Positions 51,801-62,739 of a stretch of DNA of 64,000 nucleotides are shown here, piece by piece. The position numbers and the translations under genes are program-made. This stretch comes from Hetaerina americana (taxonomy: Eukaryota > Arthropoda > Insecta > Odonata > Calopterygidae). The notes under the pieces are model-generated. The model was not told where the DNA came from. It saw nothing but the letters and a program-made list of their open reading frames with translations, and searched no databases. Positions within the stretch are counted from its first letter, which is position 1. Every line of letters begins with the position of its first letter. The stretch covers positions 1 through 64,000 of the forward strand of contig JAKTNV010000668.1 of NCBI GenBank assembly GCA_022747635.1. Direction: 5' to 3'.

Positions 51801-52895
51801 TTGTTCATTTTCATCAAATAAACAAAATAAAACCCAGAATGTATCTTGAAAGACAATAAATGATCATAAAAGATGCTTCAGCCCAGGTTTTAATGTTACT
51901 AAAAGAGCTAAAATTTCTAAAAATATTGCGAAAAACAACAATCTTCTGTTTTAGAGTGAATGTTTGAGGTGTTTATAAGGCATTTATTTCATTTTTAGAA
52001 AATTTAATTTTTCACATTTTTCCATGAAAAGTGCCAATACCCCCCCCCCTTTGGGTTCTAGGTGAAAATCTCACTTGACGCAAATCAAACAAAAATGTTT
52101 CCATGGTGTGTATTGTTGTTCATGTTCATCAAATAAACAAAATAAAACCCAGAATTAAGACTGAAAGACAAGATATGAGCATAAAAGTTGCTTCAGCGCA
52201 AGTGTTAATGTTACTAAAAGAGCCCAAATTTCTAAAAATATTGCGAAAAACAACAATCTTCTGTTTTAGAGTGAATGTTTGAGGTGGTTAGAAGGCATTT
52301 TTTTCATTTTTAGAAAATTTAATTTTTCACATTTTTCGAAGAAAAGTGCCAATACTCCCCCCTTTGGGTTCTAGGTGAAAATCTCACTCGTTACAAATCA
52401 AACAAAAATGTATCCAAGGTGTGTATTGTTGTTCATTTTCATCAAATAAACAAAATAAAACCCAGAATGAATCCTGAAAGACAAAAAAAGATCATAAAAG
52501 ATGCTTAGCCCAGGTGTTAATGTTACTAAAAGAGCCCAAATTTCTAAAAATATTGCGAAAAACAACAATCTTCTGTTTTAGAGTGAATGTTTGAGGTGTT
52601 TAGAAGGCATTTATTTCATTTTTAGAAAATTTAATTTTTTACATTTTTCCATGAAAAGTGCCAATACCCCCCCCTTTGGGTTATAGGTGAAAATCTCACT
52701 CGACACAAATCAAACAAAAATGTTTCCATGGTGTGTATTGTTGTTCATTTTTATCAAATAAACAAAATAAAACCCAGAATTAATCTTGAAGGACAAGACA
52801 TGAGCATAAAAGTTGCTTCAGAGAAAGTGTTAATGTTACTAAAAGAGCCCAAATTTCTGAAAATATTGCGAAAAACAACAATCTTCTGTTTTAGA
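48833..52895. repeat. HOR family D, units D1a (5 monomers) and D1b (8 monomers)
   Basis: Monomers start at 48833, 49145, 49455, 49761, 50074 and then 50388, 50701, 51014, 51328, 51641, 51956, 52271 and 52583. Each unit opens with the interrupted tract CCCCTCCC. Other marks are CCATTAAAGGTGCC, CACTTCACAC, GTATCTTGAAAG, CTTGACGC and GACAAGATATGAGC. The monomer at 49455 is only 306 bp because AATAC is missing before the C-tract. Confidence 0.75.
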
Positions 52896-55085
52896 GTGAA
52901 TGTTTGAGGTGTTTAGAAGGCATTTATTTCATTTTTAGAAAATTTAATTTTTCACATTTTTCCATGAAAAGTGCCAATACCCCTCCCTTTGGGTTCTAGG
53001 TGAAAATCTCACTCGACACAAATCAAACAAAATGTATCCAAGGTGTGTATTGTTGTTCATTTTCATCAAATAAACAAAATAAAACCCAGAATTAATCCTG
53101 AAAGACAATAAAAGATCATAAAACATGCTTCAGCCCAAGTGTAAATGTTACTAAAAGAGCCCAAATTTCTAAAAATATTGCGAAAAACAACAATCTTCTG
53201 TTTTAGAGTGAATGTTTGAGGTGTTTAGAAGGCATTTATTTCATTTTTAGAAAATTTAATTTTTTACATTTTTCCATTAAAGGTGCCAATACCCCCCCCT
53301 TTGGGTTCTAGGTGAAAATCTCACTTCACACAAATCAAACAAAAATGTTTCCATGGTGTGTATTGTTGTTCATTTTCATCAAATAAACAAAATAAAACCC
53401 AGAATTAATCCTGAAAGACATGAAATGAGCATAAAAGATGCTTCAGCGCAAGTGTTAATTATGCTAAAAGAGCCCAAATTTCTAAAAATATGGCGAAAAA
53501 CAACAATCTTCTGTTTTAGAGTGAATGTTTGAGGTGTTTAGAAGTCATTTATTTCATTTTTAGAAAATTTAATTTTTCACATTTTTCCATGAAAAGTGCC
53601 AATACCCCCCCCCCTTTGGGTTCTAGGTGAAAATCTCACTCGACACAAATCAAACAAAAATGTATCCAAGGTGTGTATTGTTGTTCATTTTCATCAAATA
53701 AACAAAATAAAACCCAGAATGTATCTTGAAAGACAATAAATGATCATAAAAGATGCTTCAGCCCAGGTGTTAATGTTACTAAAAGAGCCCAAATTTCTAA
53801 AAATATTGCGAAAAAACAACAATCTTCTGTTTTAGAGTGAATGTTTGTGTTTATAAGGCATTTATTTCATTTTTAGAAAATTTAATTTTTCACATTTTTC
53901 CATGAAAAGTGCCAATAACCCCCCCCTTTGGGTTCTAGGTGAAAATCTCACTTGACGCAAATCAAACAAAAATGTTTCCATGGTGTGTATTGTTGTTCAT
54001 TTTCATCAAATAAACAAAATAAAACCCAGAATTAATCCTGAAAGACAAGAAATGAGCATAAAAGTTGCTTCAGCGCAAGTGTTAATGTTACTAAAAGAGC
54101 CCAAATTTCTAAAAATATTGCGAAAAACAACAATCTTCTGTTTTAGAGTTAATGTTTGAGGTGTTTAGAAGGCATTTATTTCATTTTTAGAAAATTTAAT
54201 TTTTCACATTTTTCCATGAAAAGTGCCAATACCCCCCCCTTTGGGTTCTAGGTGAAAATCCCCACTTGACGCAAATCAAACAAAAATGTTTCCATGGTGT
54301 GTATTGTTGTTCATTTTCATCAAATAAACAAAATAAAACCCAGAATTAATCCTGAAAGACAATAAAAGATCATAAAACATGCTTCAGCCCAAGTTTTAAT
54401 GTTACTAAAAGAGCCCAAATTTCTAAAAATATTGCGAAAAACAACAATCTTCTGTTTTAGAGTGAATGTTTGAGGTGTTTAGAAGGCATTTATTTCATTT
54501 TTAGAAAATTTAATTTTTCACATTTTTCCATTAAAGGTGCCAATACCCCCCCTTTGGGTTCTAGGTGAAAATCTCACTCGTTACAAATCAAACAAAAATG
54601 TATCCAAGGTGTGTATTGTTGTTCATTTTCATCAAATAAACAAAATAAAACCCAGAATGAATCCTGAAAGACAATAAAAGATCATAAAAGATGCTTAGCC
54701 CAGGTGTTAATGTTATTAAAAGAGCCCAAATTTCTAAAAATATTGCGAAAAACAACAACCTTCTGTTTTAGAGTGAATGTTTGAGGTGTTTAGAAGGCAT
54801 TTATTTCATTTTTAGAAAATTTAATTTTTCACATTTTTCCATGAAAAGTTCCAATACCCCCCCCTTTGGGTTCTAGGTGAAAATCTCACTTGACGCAAAT
54901 CAAACAAAAATGTTTCCATGGTGTGTATTGTTGTTCATTTTCATCAAATAAACAAAATAAAACCCAGAATTAATCCTGAAAGACAAGAAATGAGCATAAA
55001 AGTTAATTCAGCGCAAGTGTTAATGTTACTAAAAGAGCCCAAATTTCTAAAAATATTGCGAAAAACAACAATCTTCTGTTTTAGA
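52896..55085. repeat. HOR family D, unit D2 (7 monomers, 2,190 bp)
   Basis: Monomers start at 52896, 53208, 53521, 53837, 54148, 54462 and 54773. The first five repeat 50388-51955 at an offset of 8 monomers. Shared rare marks are CAAGTGTAAATG (near 50624 and 53130) and the 3-base deletion GTTTGTGTTTATAAGG (51328 and 53837). The last two (CTCGTTAC and AGTTCC with CTTGACGC) introduce the types used in later D units. Confidence 0.77.
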
Positions 55086-58000
55086 GTGAATGTTTGAGGT
55101 GTTTAGAAGGCATTTATTTCATTTTTAGAAAGTTTAATTTTTCACATTTTTCCATGAAAAGTGCCAATACCCCTCCCTTTGGGTTCTAGGTGAAAATCTC
55201 ACTCGAAACAAATCAAACAAAATGTATCCAAGGTGTGTATTGTTGTTCATTTTCATCAAATAAACAAAATAAAACCCAGAATTAATCCTGAAAGACAATA
55301 AAAGATCATAAAACATGCTTCAGCCCAAGTGTTAATGTTACTAAAAGAGCCCAAATTTCTAAAAATATTGCGAAAAACAACAATCTTCTGTTTTAGAGTG
55401 AATGTTTGAGGTGTTTAGAAGGCATTTATTTCATTTTTAGAAAATTTAATTTTTCACATTTTTCCATTAAAGGTGCCTATACCCCCCCCTTTGGGTTCTA
55501 GGTGAAAATCTCACTTCACACAAATCAAACAAAAATGTTTCCATGGTGTGTATTGTTGTTCATTTTCATCAAATAAACAATATAAAACCCAGAATTAATC
55601 CTGAAAGACATGAAATGAGCATTAAAGATGCTTCAGCGCAAGTGTTAATTATGCTAAAAGAGCCCAAATTTCTAAAAATATTGCGAAAAACAACAATCTT
55701 CTGTTTTAGAGTGAATGTTTGAGGTGTTTAGAAGGCATTTATTTCATTTTTAGAAAATTTAATTTTTCACATTTTTCCATGAAAAGTGCCAATACCCCCC
55801 CCTTTGGGTTCTAGGTGAAAATCTCACTCGACACAAATCAAACAAAAATGTATCCAAGGTGTGTATTGTTGTTCATTTTCATCAAATAAACAAAATAAAA
55901 CCCAGAATGTATCTTGAAAGACAATAAATGATCATAAAAGATGCTTCAGCCCAGGTGTTAATGTTACTAAAAGAGCCCAAATTTCTAAAAATATTGCGAA
56001 AAACAACAATCTTCTGTTTTAGAGTGAATGTTTGAGGTGTTTATAAGGCATTTATTTCATTTTTAGAAAATTTAATTTTTCACATTTGTCCATGAAAAGT
56101 GCCAATAACCCCCCCCTTTGGGTTCTAGGTGAAAATCTCACTTGACGCAAATCAAACAAAAATGTTTCCATGGTGTGTATTGTTGTTCATTTTCATCAAA
56201 TAAACAAAATAAAACCCAGAATTAATCCTGAAAGACAAGAAATGAGCATAAAAGTTGCTTCAGCGCAAGTGTTAATGTTACTAAAAGAGCCCAAATTTCT
56301 AAAAATATTGCGAAAAACAACAATCTTCTGTTTTAGAGTTAATGTTTGAGGTGTTTAGAAGGCATTTATTTCATTTTTAGAAAATTTAATTTTTCACATT
56401 TTTCCATGAAAAGTGCCAATACCCCCCCCTTTGGGTTCTAGGTGAAAATCCCCACTTGACGCAAATCAAACAAAAATGTTTCCATGGTGTGTATTGTTGT
56501 TCATTTTCATCAAATAAACAAAATAAAACCCAGAATTAATCCTGAAAGACAATAAAAGATCATAAAACATGCTTCAGCCCAAGTTTTAATGTTACTAAAA
56601 GAGCCCAAATTTCTAAAAATATTGCGAAAAACAACAATCTTCTGTTTTAGAGTGAATGTTTGAGGTGTTTAGAAGGCATTTATTTCATTTTTAGAAAATT
56701 TAATTTTTCACATTTTTCCATTAAAGGTGCCAATACCCCCCCTTTGGGTTCTAGGTGAAAATCTCACTCGTTACAAATCAAACAAAAATGTATCCAAGGT
56801 GTGTATTGTTGTTCATTTTCATCAAATAAACAAAATAAAACCCAGAATGAATCCTGAAAGACAATAAAAGATCATAAAAGATGCTTAGCCCAGGTGTTAA
56901 TGTTATTAAAAGAGCCCAAATTTCTAAAAATATTGCGAAAAACAACAACCTTCTGTTTTAGAGTGAATGTTTGAGGTGTTTAGAAGGCATTTATTTCATT
57001 TTTAGAAAATTTAATTTTTTACATTTTTCCATGAAAAGTGCCAATAACCCCCCCTTTGGGTTCTAGGTGAAAATCTCACTCGACACAAATCAAACAAAAA
57101 TGTTTCCATGGTGTGTATTGTTGTTCATTTTCATCAAATAAACAAAATAAAACCCAGAATTAATCTTGAAGGACAAGAAATGAACATAAAAATGCTTCAG
57201 AGAAATTGTTTATGTTACTAAAAGAGCCCAAATTTCTAAAAATATTGCGAAAAACAACAATCTTCTGTTTTAGAGTGAATGTTTGAGGTATTTAGAAGGC
57301 ATTTATTTCATTTTTAGAAAATTTAATTTTTCACATTTTTCCATGAAAAGTGCCAATACCCCCCCTTTGGGTTCTAGGTGAAAATCTCACTTGACGCAAA
57401 TCAAACAAAAATGTTTCCATGGTGTGTATTGTTGTTCATTTTCATCAAATAAACAAAATAAAACCCAGAATTAATCCTGAAAGACAATAAAAGATCATAA
57501 AACATGCTTCAGCCGAAGTTTTAATTTTACTAAAAGAGCCCAAATTTCTAAAAATATTGCGAAAAACAACAATCTTCTGTTTTTTAGTGAATGTTTGAGG
57601 TGTTTAGAAGGCATTTATTTCATTTTTAGAAAATTTAATTTTTCACATTTTTCCATTAAAGGTGCCAATACCCCCCCTTTGGGTTCTAGGTGAAAATCTC
57701 ACTTAACACAACTCAAACAAAAATGTTTCCATGGTGTGTATTGTTGTTCATTTTCATCAAATAAACAAAATAAAACCCAGAATTAATCCTGAAAGACATG
57801 AAATGAGCATAAAAGATGCTTCAGCGCCAGTGTTAATTATACTAAAAGAGCCCAAATTTCTAAAAATATTGCGAAAAACAACAATCTTCTGTTTTAGAGT
57901 GAATGTTTGAGGTGTTTAGAAGGCATTTATTTCATTTTTAGAAAATTTAATTTTTCACATTTTTCCATGAAAAGTTCCAATACCCCCCCCTTTGGGTTCT

Positions 58001-58211
58001 AGGTGAAAATCTCACTTGACGCAAATCAAACAAAAATGTTTCCATGGTGTGTATTGTTGTTCATTTTCATCAAATAAACAAAATAAAACCCAGAATTAAT
58101 CCTGAAAGACAAGAAATGAGCATAAAAGTTAATTCAGCGCAAGTGTTAATGTTACTAAAAGAGCCCAAATTTCTAAAAATATTGCGAAAAACAACAATCT
58201 TCTGTTTTAGA
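55086..58211. repeat. HOR family D, unit D3 (10 monomers, 3,126 bp)
   Basis: Monomers start at 55086, 55398, 55711, 56024, 56338, 56652, 56963, 57275, 57587 and 57899. Marks in order: AGAAAGTTTAAT with CCCCTCCC and CTCGAAAC; GCCTATACC with AACAATATAAAAC; GTATCTTGAAAG; CATTTGTCCATG; AGAGTTAATG with CCCCACTTGACGC; CCATTAAAGG with CTCGTTAC; AAAAATGCTTCAGAG; GAGGTATTTAG; CACTTAACAC; AGTTCC with CTTGACGC. Confidence 0.83.
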
Positions 58212-60712
58212 GTGAATGTTTGAGGTGTTTAGAAGGCATTTATTTCATTTTTAGAAAGTTTAATTTTTCACATTTTTCCATGAAAAGTGCCAATACCCCT
58301 CCCTTTGGGTTCTAGGTGAAAATCTCACTCGAAACAAATCAAACAAAATGTATCCAAGGTGTGTATTGTTGTTCATTTTCATCAAATAAACAAAATAAAA
58401 CCCAGAATTAATCCTGAAAGACAATAAAAGATCATAAAACATGCTTCAGCCCAAGTGTTAATGTTACTAAAAGAGCCCAAATTTCTAAAAATATTGCGAA
58501 AAACAACAATCTTCTGTTTTAGAGTGAATGTTTGAGGTGTTTAGAAGGCATTTATTTCATTTTTAGAAAATTTAATTTTTCACATTTTTCCATTAAAGGT
58601 GCCTATACCCCCCCCTTTGGGTTCTAGGTGAAAATCTCACTTCACACAAATCAAACAAAAATGTTTCCATGGTGTGTATTGTTGTTCATTTTCATCAAAT
58701 AAACAATATAAAACCCAGAATTAATCCTGAAAGACATGAAATGAGCATTAAAGATGCTTCAGCGCAAGTGTTAATTATGCTAAAAGAGCCCAAATTTCTA
58801 AAAATATTGCGAAAAACAACAATCTTCTGTTTTAGAGTGAATGTTTGAGGTGTTTAGAAGGCATTTATTTCATTTTTAGAAAATTTAATTTTTCACATTT
58901 TTCCATGAAAAGTGCCAATACCCCCCCCTTTGGGTTCTAGGTGAAAATCTCACTCGACACAAATCAAACAAAAATGTATCCAAGGTGTGTATTGTTGTTC
59001 ATTTTCATCAAATAAACAAAATAAAACCCAGAATGTATCTTGAAAGACAATAAATGATCATAAAAGATGCTTCAGCCCAGGTGTTAATGTTACTAAAAGA
59101 GCCCAAATTTCTAAAAATATTGCGAAAAACAACAATCTTCTGTTTTAGAGTGAATGTTTGAGGTGTTTATAAGGCATTTATTTCATTTTTAGAAAATTTA
59201 ATTTTTCACATTTGTCCATGAAAAGTGCCAATAACCCCCCCCTTTGGGTTCTAGGTGAAAATCTCACTTGACGCAAATCAAACAAAAATGTTTCCATGGT
59301 GTGTATTGTTCTTCATTTTCATCAAATAAACAAAATAAAACCCAGAATTAATCCTGAAAGACAAGAAATGAGCATAAAAGTTGCTTCAGCGCAAGTGTTA
59401 ATGTTACTAAAAGAGCCCAAATTTCTAAAAATATTGCGAAAAACAACAATCTTCTGTTTTAGAGTTAATGTTTGAGGTGTTTAGAAGGCATTTATTTCAT
59501 TTTTAGAAAATTTAATTTTTCACATTTTTCCATGAAAAGTGCCAATACCCCCCCCTTTGGGTTCTAGGTGAAAATCTCACTCGTTACTAATCAAACAAAA
59601 ATGTATCCAAGGTGTGTATTGTTGTTCATTTTCATTAAATAAACAAAATAAAACCCAGAATGAATCCTGAAAGACAATAAAAGATCATAAAAGATGCTTA
59701 GCCCAGGTGTTAATGTTATTAAAAGAGCCCAAATTTCTAAAAATATTGCGAAAAACAACAATCTTCTGTTTTAGAGTGAATGTTTGAGGTGTTTAGAAGG
59801 CATTTATTTCATTTTTAGAAAATTTAATTTTTTACATTTTTCCATGAAAAGTGCCAATAACCCCCCCTTTGGGTTCTAGGTGAAAATCTCACTCGACACA
59901 AATCAAACAAAAATGTTTCCATGGTGTGTATTGTTGTTCATTTTCATCAAATAAACAAAATAAAACACAGAATTAATCTTGAAGGACAAGAAATGAGCAT
60001 AAAAATGCTTCAGAGAAATTGTTATTGTTACTAAAAGAGCCCAAATTTCTAAAAATATTGCGAAAAACAACAATCTTCTGTTTTAGAGTGAATGTTTGAG
60101 GTATTTAGAAGGCATTTATTTCATTTTTAGAAAATTTAATTTTTCACATTTTTCCATTAAAGGTGCCAATACCCCCCCTTTGGGTTCTAGGTGAAAATCT
60201 CACTTAACACAAATCAAACAAAAATGTTTCCATGGTGTGTATTGTTGTTCATTTTCATCAAATAAACAAAATAAAACCCAGAATTAATCCTGAAAGACAT
60301 GAAATGAGCATAAAAGATGCTTCAGCGCCAGTGTTAATTATACTAAAAGAGCCCAAATTTCTAAAAATATTGCGAAAAACAACAATCTTCTGTTTTAGAG
60401 TAAATGTTTGAGGTGTTTAGAAGGCATTTATTTCATTTTTAGAAAATTTAATTTTTCACATTTTTCCATGAAAAGTTCCAATACCCCCCCCTTTGGGTTC
60501 TAGGTGAAAATCTCACTTGACGCAAATCAAACAAAAATGTTTCCATGGTGTGTATTGTTGTTCATTTTCATCAAATAAACAAAATAAAACCCAGAATTAA
60601 TCCTGAAAGACAAGAAATGAGCATAAAAGTTAATTCAGCGCAAGTGTTAATGTTACTAAAAGAGCCCAAATTTCTAAAAATATTGCGAAAAACAACAATC
60701 TTCTGTTTTAGA
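58212..60712. repeat. HOR family D, unit D4 (8 monomers, 2,501 bp)
   Basis: Monomers start at 58212, 58524, 58837, 59150, 59464, 59776, 60088 and 60400. It repeats D3 with two separate one-monomer losses. The monomer at 59464 has the first half of 56338 and the second half of 56652. The monomer at 60088 has the first part of 57275 and the rest of 57587. Both losses keep the monomer phase. Confidence 0.85.
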
Positions 60713-62311
60713 GTGAATGTTTGAGGTGTTTAGAAGGCATTTATTTCATTTTTAGAAAGTTTAATTTTTCACATTTTTCCATGAAAAGTGCCAATACCCC
60801 TCCCTTTGGGTTCTAGGTGAAAATCTCACTCGACACAAATCAAACAAAATGTATCCAAGGTGTGTATTGTTGTTCATTTTCATCAAATAAACAAAATAAA
60901 ACCCAGAATTAATCCTGAAAGACAATAAAAGATCATAAAACATGCTTCAGCCCAAGTGTTAATGTTACTAAAAGAGCCCAAATTTCTAAAAATATTGCGA
61001 AAAACAACAATCTTCTGTTTTAGAGTGAATGTTTGAGGTGTTTAGAAGGCATTTATTTCATTTTTAGAAAATTTAATTTTTCACATTTTTCCATTAAAGG
61101 TGCCAATACCCCCCCCTTTGGGTTCTAGGTGAAAATCTCACTTCACACAAATCAAACAAAAATGTTTCCATGGTGTGTATTGTTGTTCATTTTCATCAAA
61201 TAAACAATATAAAACCCAGAATTAATCCTGAAAGACATGAAATGAGCATTAAAGATGCTTCAGCGCAAGTGTTAATTATGCTAAAAGAGCCCAAATTTCT
61301 AAAAATATTGCGAAAAACAACAATCTTCTGTTTTAGAGTGAATGTTTGAGGTGTTTAGATGGCATTTATTTCATTTTTAGAAAATTTAATTTTTCACATT
61401 TTTCCATGAAAAGTGCCAATACCCCCCCCTTTGGGTTCTAGGTGAAAATCTCACTCGACACAAATCAAACAAAAATGTATCCAAGGTGTGTATTGTTGTT
61501 CATTTTCATCAAATAAACAAAATAAAACCCAGAATGTATCTTGAAAGACAATAAATGATCATAAAAGATGCTTCAGCCCAGGTGTTAATGTTACTAAAAG
61601 AGCCCAAATTTCTAAAAATATTGCGAAAAACAACAATCTTCTGTTTTAGAGTGAATGTTTGAGGTGTTTATAAGGCATTTATTTCATTTTTAGAAAATTT
61701 AATTTTTCACATTTGTCCATGAAAAGTGCCAATAACCCCCCCCTTTGGGTTCTAGGTGAAAATCTCACTTGACGCAAATCAAACAAAAATGTTTCCATGG
61801 TGTGTATTGTTGTTCATTTTCATCAAATAAACAAAATAAAACCCAGAATTAATCCTGAAAGACAAGAAATGAGCATAAAAGTTAATTCAGCGCAAGTGTT
61901 AATGTTACTAAAAGAGCCCAAATTTCTAAAAATATTGCGAAAAACAACAATCTTCTGTTTTAGAGTGAATGTTTGAGGGGTTTAGAAGGCATTTATTTCA
62001 TTTTTAGAAAGTTTAATTTTTCACATTTTTCCATAAAAAGTGCCAATACCCCTCCCTTTGGGTTCTAGGTGAAAATCTCCCTCGACACAAATCAAACAAA
62101 ATGTATCCAAGGTGTGTATTGTTGTTCATTTTCATCAAATAAACAAAATAAAACCCAGAATTAATCCTGAAAGACAATAAAAGATCATAAAACATGCTTC
62201 AGCCCAAGTGTTAATGTTACTAAAAGAGCCCAAATTTCTAAAAATATTGCGAAAAACAACAATCTTCTGTTTTAGAGTGAATGTTTGAGGTGTTTAGAAG
62301 GCATTTATTTC

Positions 62312-62342
62312 ATTTTTAGAAAATTTAATTTTTCACATTTTT
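62312..62342. other. Cluster of A/T tracts in the monomer (example)
   Basis: Four tracts, ATTTTT, AAAATTT, ATTTTT and ATTTTT, are centred about 8 to 9 bp apart in this monomer, and the cluster is present in nearly all monomers. Roughly phased A/T tracts can bend DNA and position nucleosomes. The spacing is a little below one helical turn, so the bending effect is uncertain. Variants at the last tract (TTCACATT, TTTACATT, TTCAATTT, TTAACATT) are useful HOR markers. Confidence 0.5.
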
Positions 62343-62354
62343 CCATGAAAAGTG
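62334..62354. other. Imperfect dyad just before the C-tract (example)
   Basis: CAC and TTTT on the left can pair with AAAA and GTG on the right, with one bulged A and a six-base loop TCCATG. It lies a few bases upstream of the C-tract in almost all monomers, with variants such as CCATTAAAGG, CCAGGAAAAG, CCATAAAAAG and CCATGAAAGGAG. It may extrude as a small hairpin or be a protein site. No function is established. Confidence 0.4.
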
Positions 62355-62360
62355 CCAATA

Positions 62361-62368
62361 CCCCCCCC
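62361..62368. repeat. Variable-length C-tract (example, C8)
   Basis: Every monomer has a run of C at this place, followed by TTTGGGTTCTAGG. Its length ranges from C2 (second half of the irregular monomer at 11331) and C3 (near 2370 and 3301) to C11 (10788-10798 and near 32663-32673). Some monomers have an interrupted tract: CCCCTCCC in family D, CCCCCCTC in family C, CCCCCACC near 45172 and CCCCCAGC near 46430. Length variation is expected from replication slippage, and sequencing error in the homopolymer may also contribute. Confidence 0.85.
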
Positions 62369-62415
62369 TTTGGGTTCTAGGTGAAAATCTCACTCGACAC
62401 AAATCAAACAAAAAT

Positions 62416-62425
62416 GTATCCAAGG
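62416..62425. other. P-type box GTATCCAAGG (example)
   Basis: About half of the monomers carry GTATCCAAGG at offset 140. P-type monomers are usually followed by AATAAAAGATC or AATAAATGATC and then by CAGCCCAGG. The linkage suggests two old monomer lineages. Exceptions such as the monomers at 13847 and 19461 combine P-type boxes with the other downstream block and look recombinant. Confidence 0.6.
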
Positions 62426-62729
62426 TGTGTATTGTTGTTCATTTTCATCAAATAAACAAAATAAAACCCAGAATGTATCTTGAAAGACAATAAATGATCA
62501 TAAAAGATGCTTCAGCCCAGGTGTTAATGTTACTAAAAGAGCCCAAATTTCTAAAAATATTGCGAAAAACAACAATCTTCTGTTTTAGAGTGAATGTTTG
62601 AGGTGTTTATAAGGCATTTATTTCATTTTTAGAAAATTTAATTTTTCACATTTGTCCATGAAAAGTGCCAATAACCCCCCCCTTTGGGTTCTAGGTGAAA
62701 ATCTCACTTGACGCAAATCAAACAAAAAT

Positions 62730-62739
62730 GTTTCCATGG
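62730..62739. other. T-type box GTTTCCATGG (example)
   Basis: This is the alternative to the P-type box at the same place in the monomer, and it contains the CCATGG palindrome. A sub-variant GATTCCATGG is common in family C. T-type monomers are usually followed by GAAATGAGC and CAGCGCAAG. Two alternative short boxes in one satellite recall the A- and B-box classes of primate alpha satellite, where one class binds CENP-B. That is only an analogy; no CENP-B box match is present here. Confidence 0.55.

Larger units (their letters stand above)
62277..62589 (+). repeat. Reference monomer of the satellite (313 bp)
   Basis: This monomer is close to the consensus and serves as a map for the others. 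Offsets from its first base: phase mark GTGAATGTTT at 1; A/T-tract cluster at 36-66; imperfect dyad at 58-78; C-tract at 85-92; TTTGGGTTCTAGG directly after it; CpG in CTCGACAC near 119; GTATCCAAGG box at 140-149; A-rich stretch CAAATAAACAAAATAAAA near 175-190; GATGCTTCAGCCCAGG near 235-250; second conserved CpG in TTGCGAAAAAC near 287. Hand count gives about 31% GC. The strand shown is only the window strand; the satellite has no known sense direction. Confidence 0.9.

Noticed and set aside
62371..62385. RNA polymerase III B-box, as in a SINE or tRNA-derived repeat
   Set aside because: GGTTCTAGG resembles the first half of a B-box, but the terminal CC is missing, there is no convincing A-box at the proper distance, and no A-rich tail or target-site duplication is present.
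62451..62466. Polyadenylation signals AATAAA
   Set aside because: The hexamer occurs more than once in most monomers as part of A-rich sequence. Without a transcription unit it has no annotation value.
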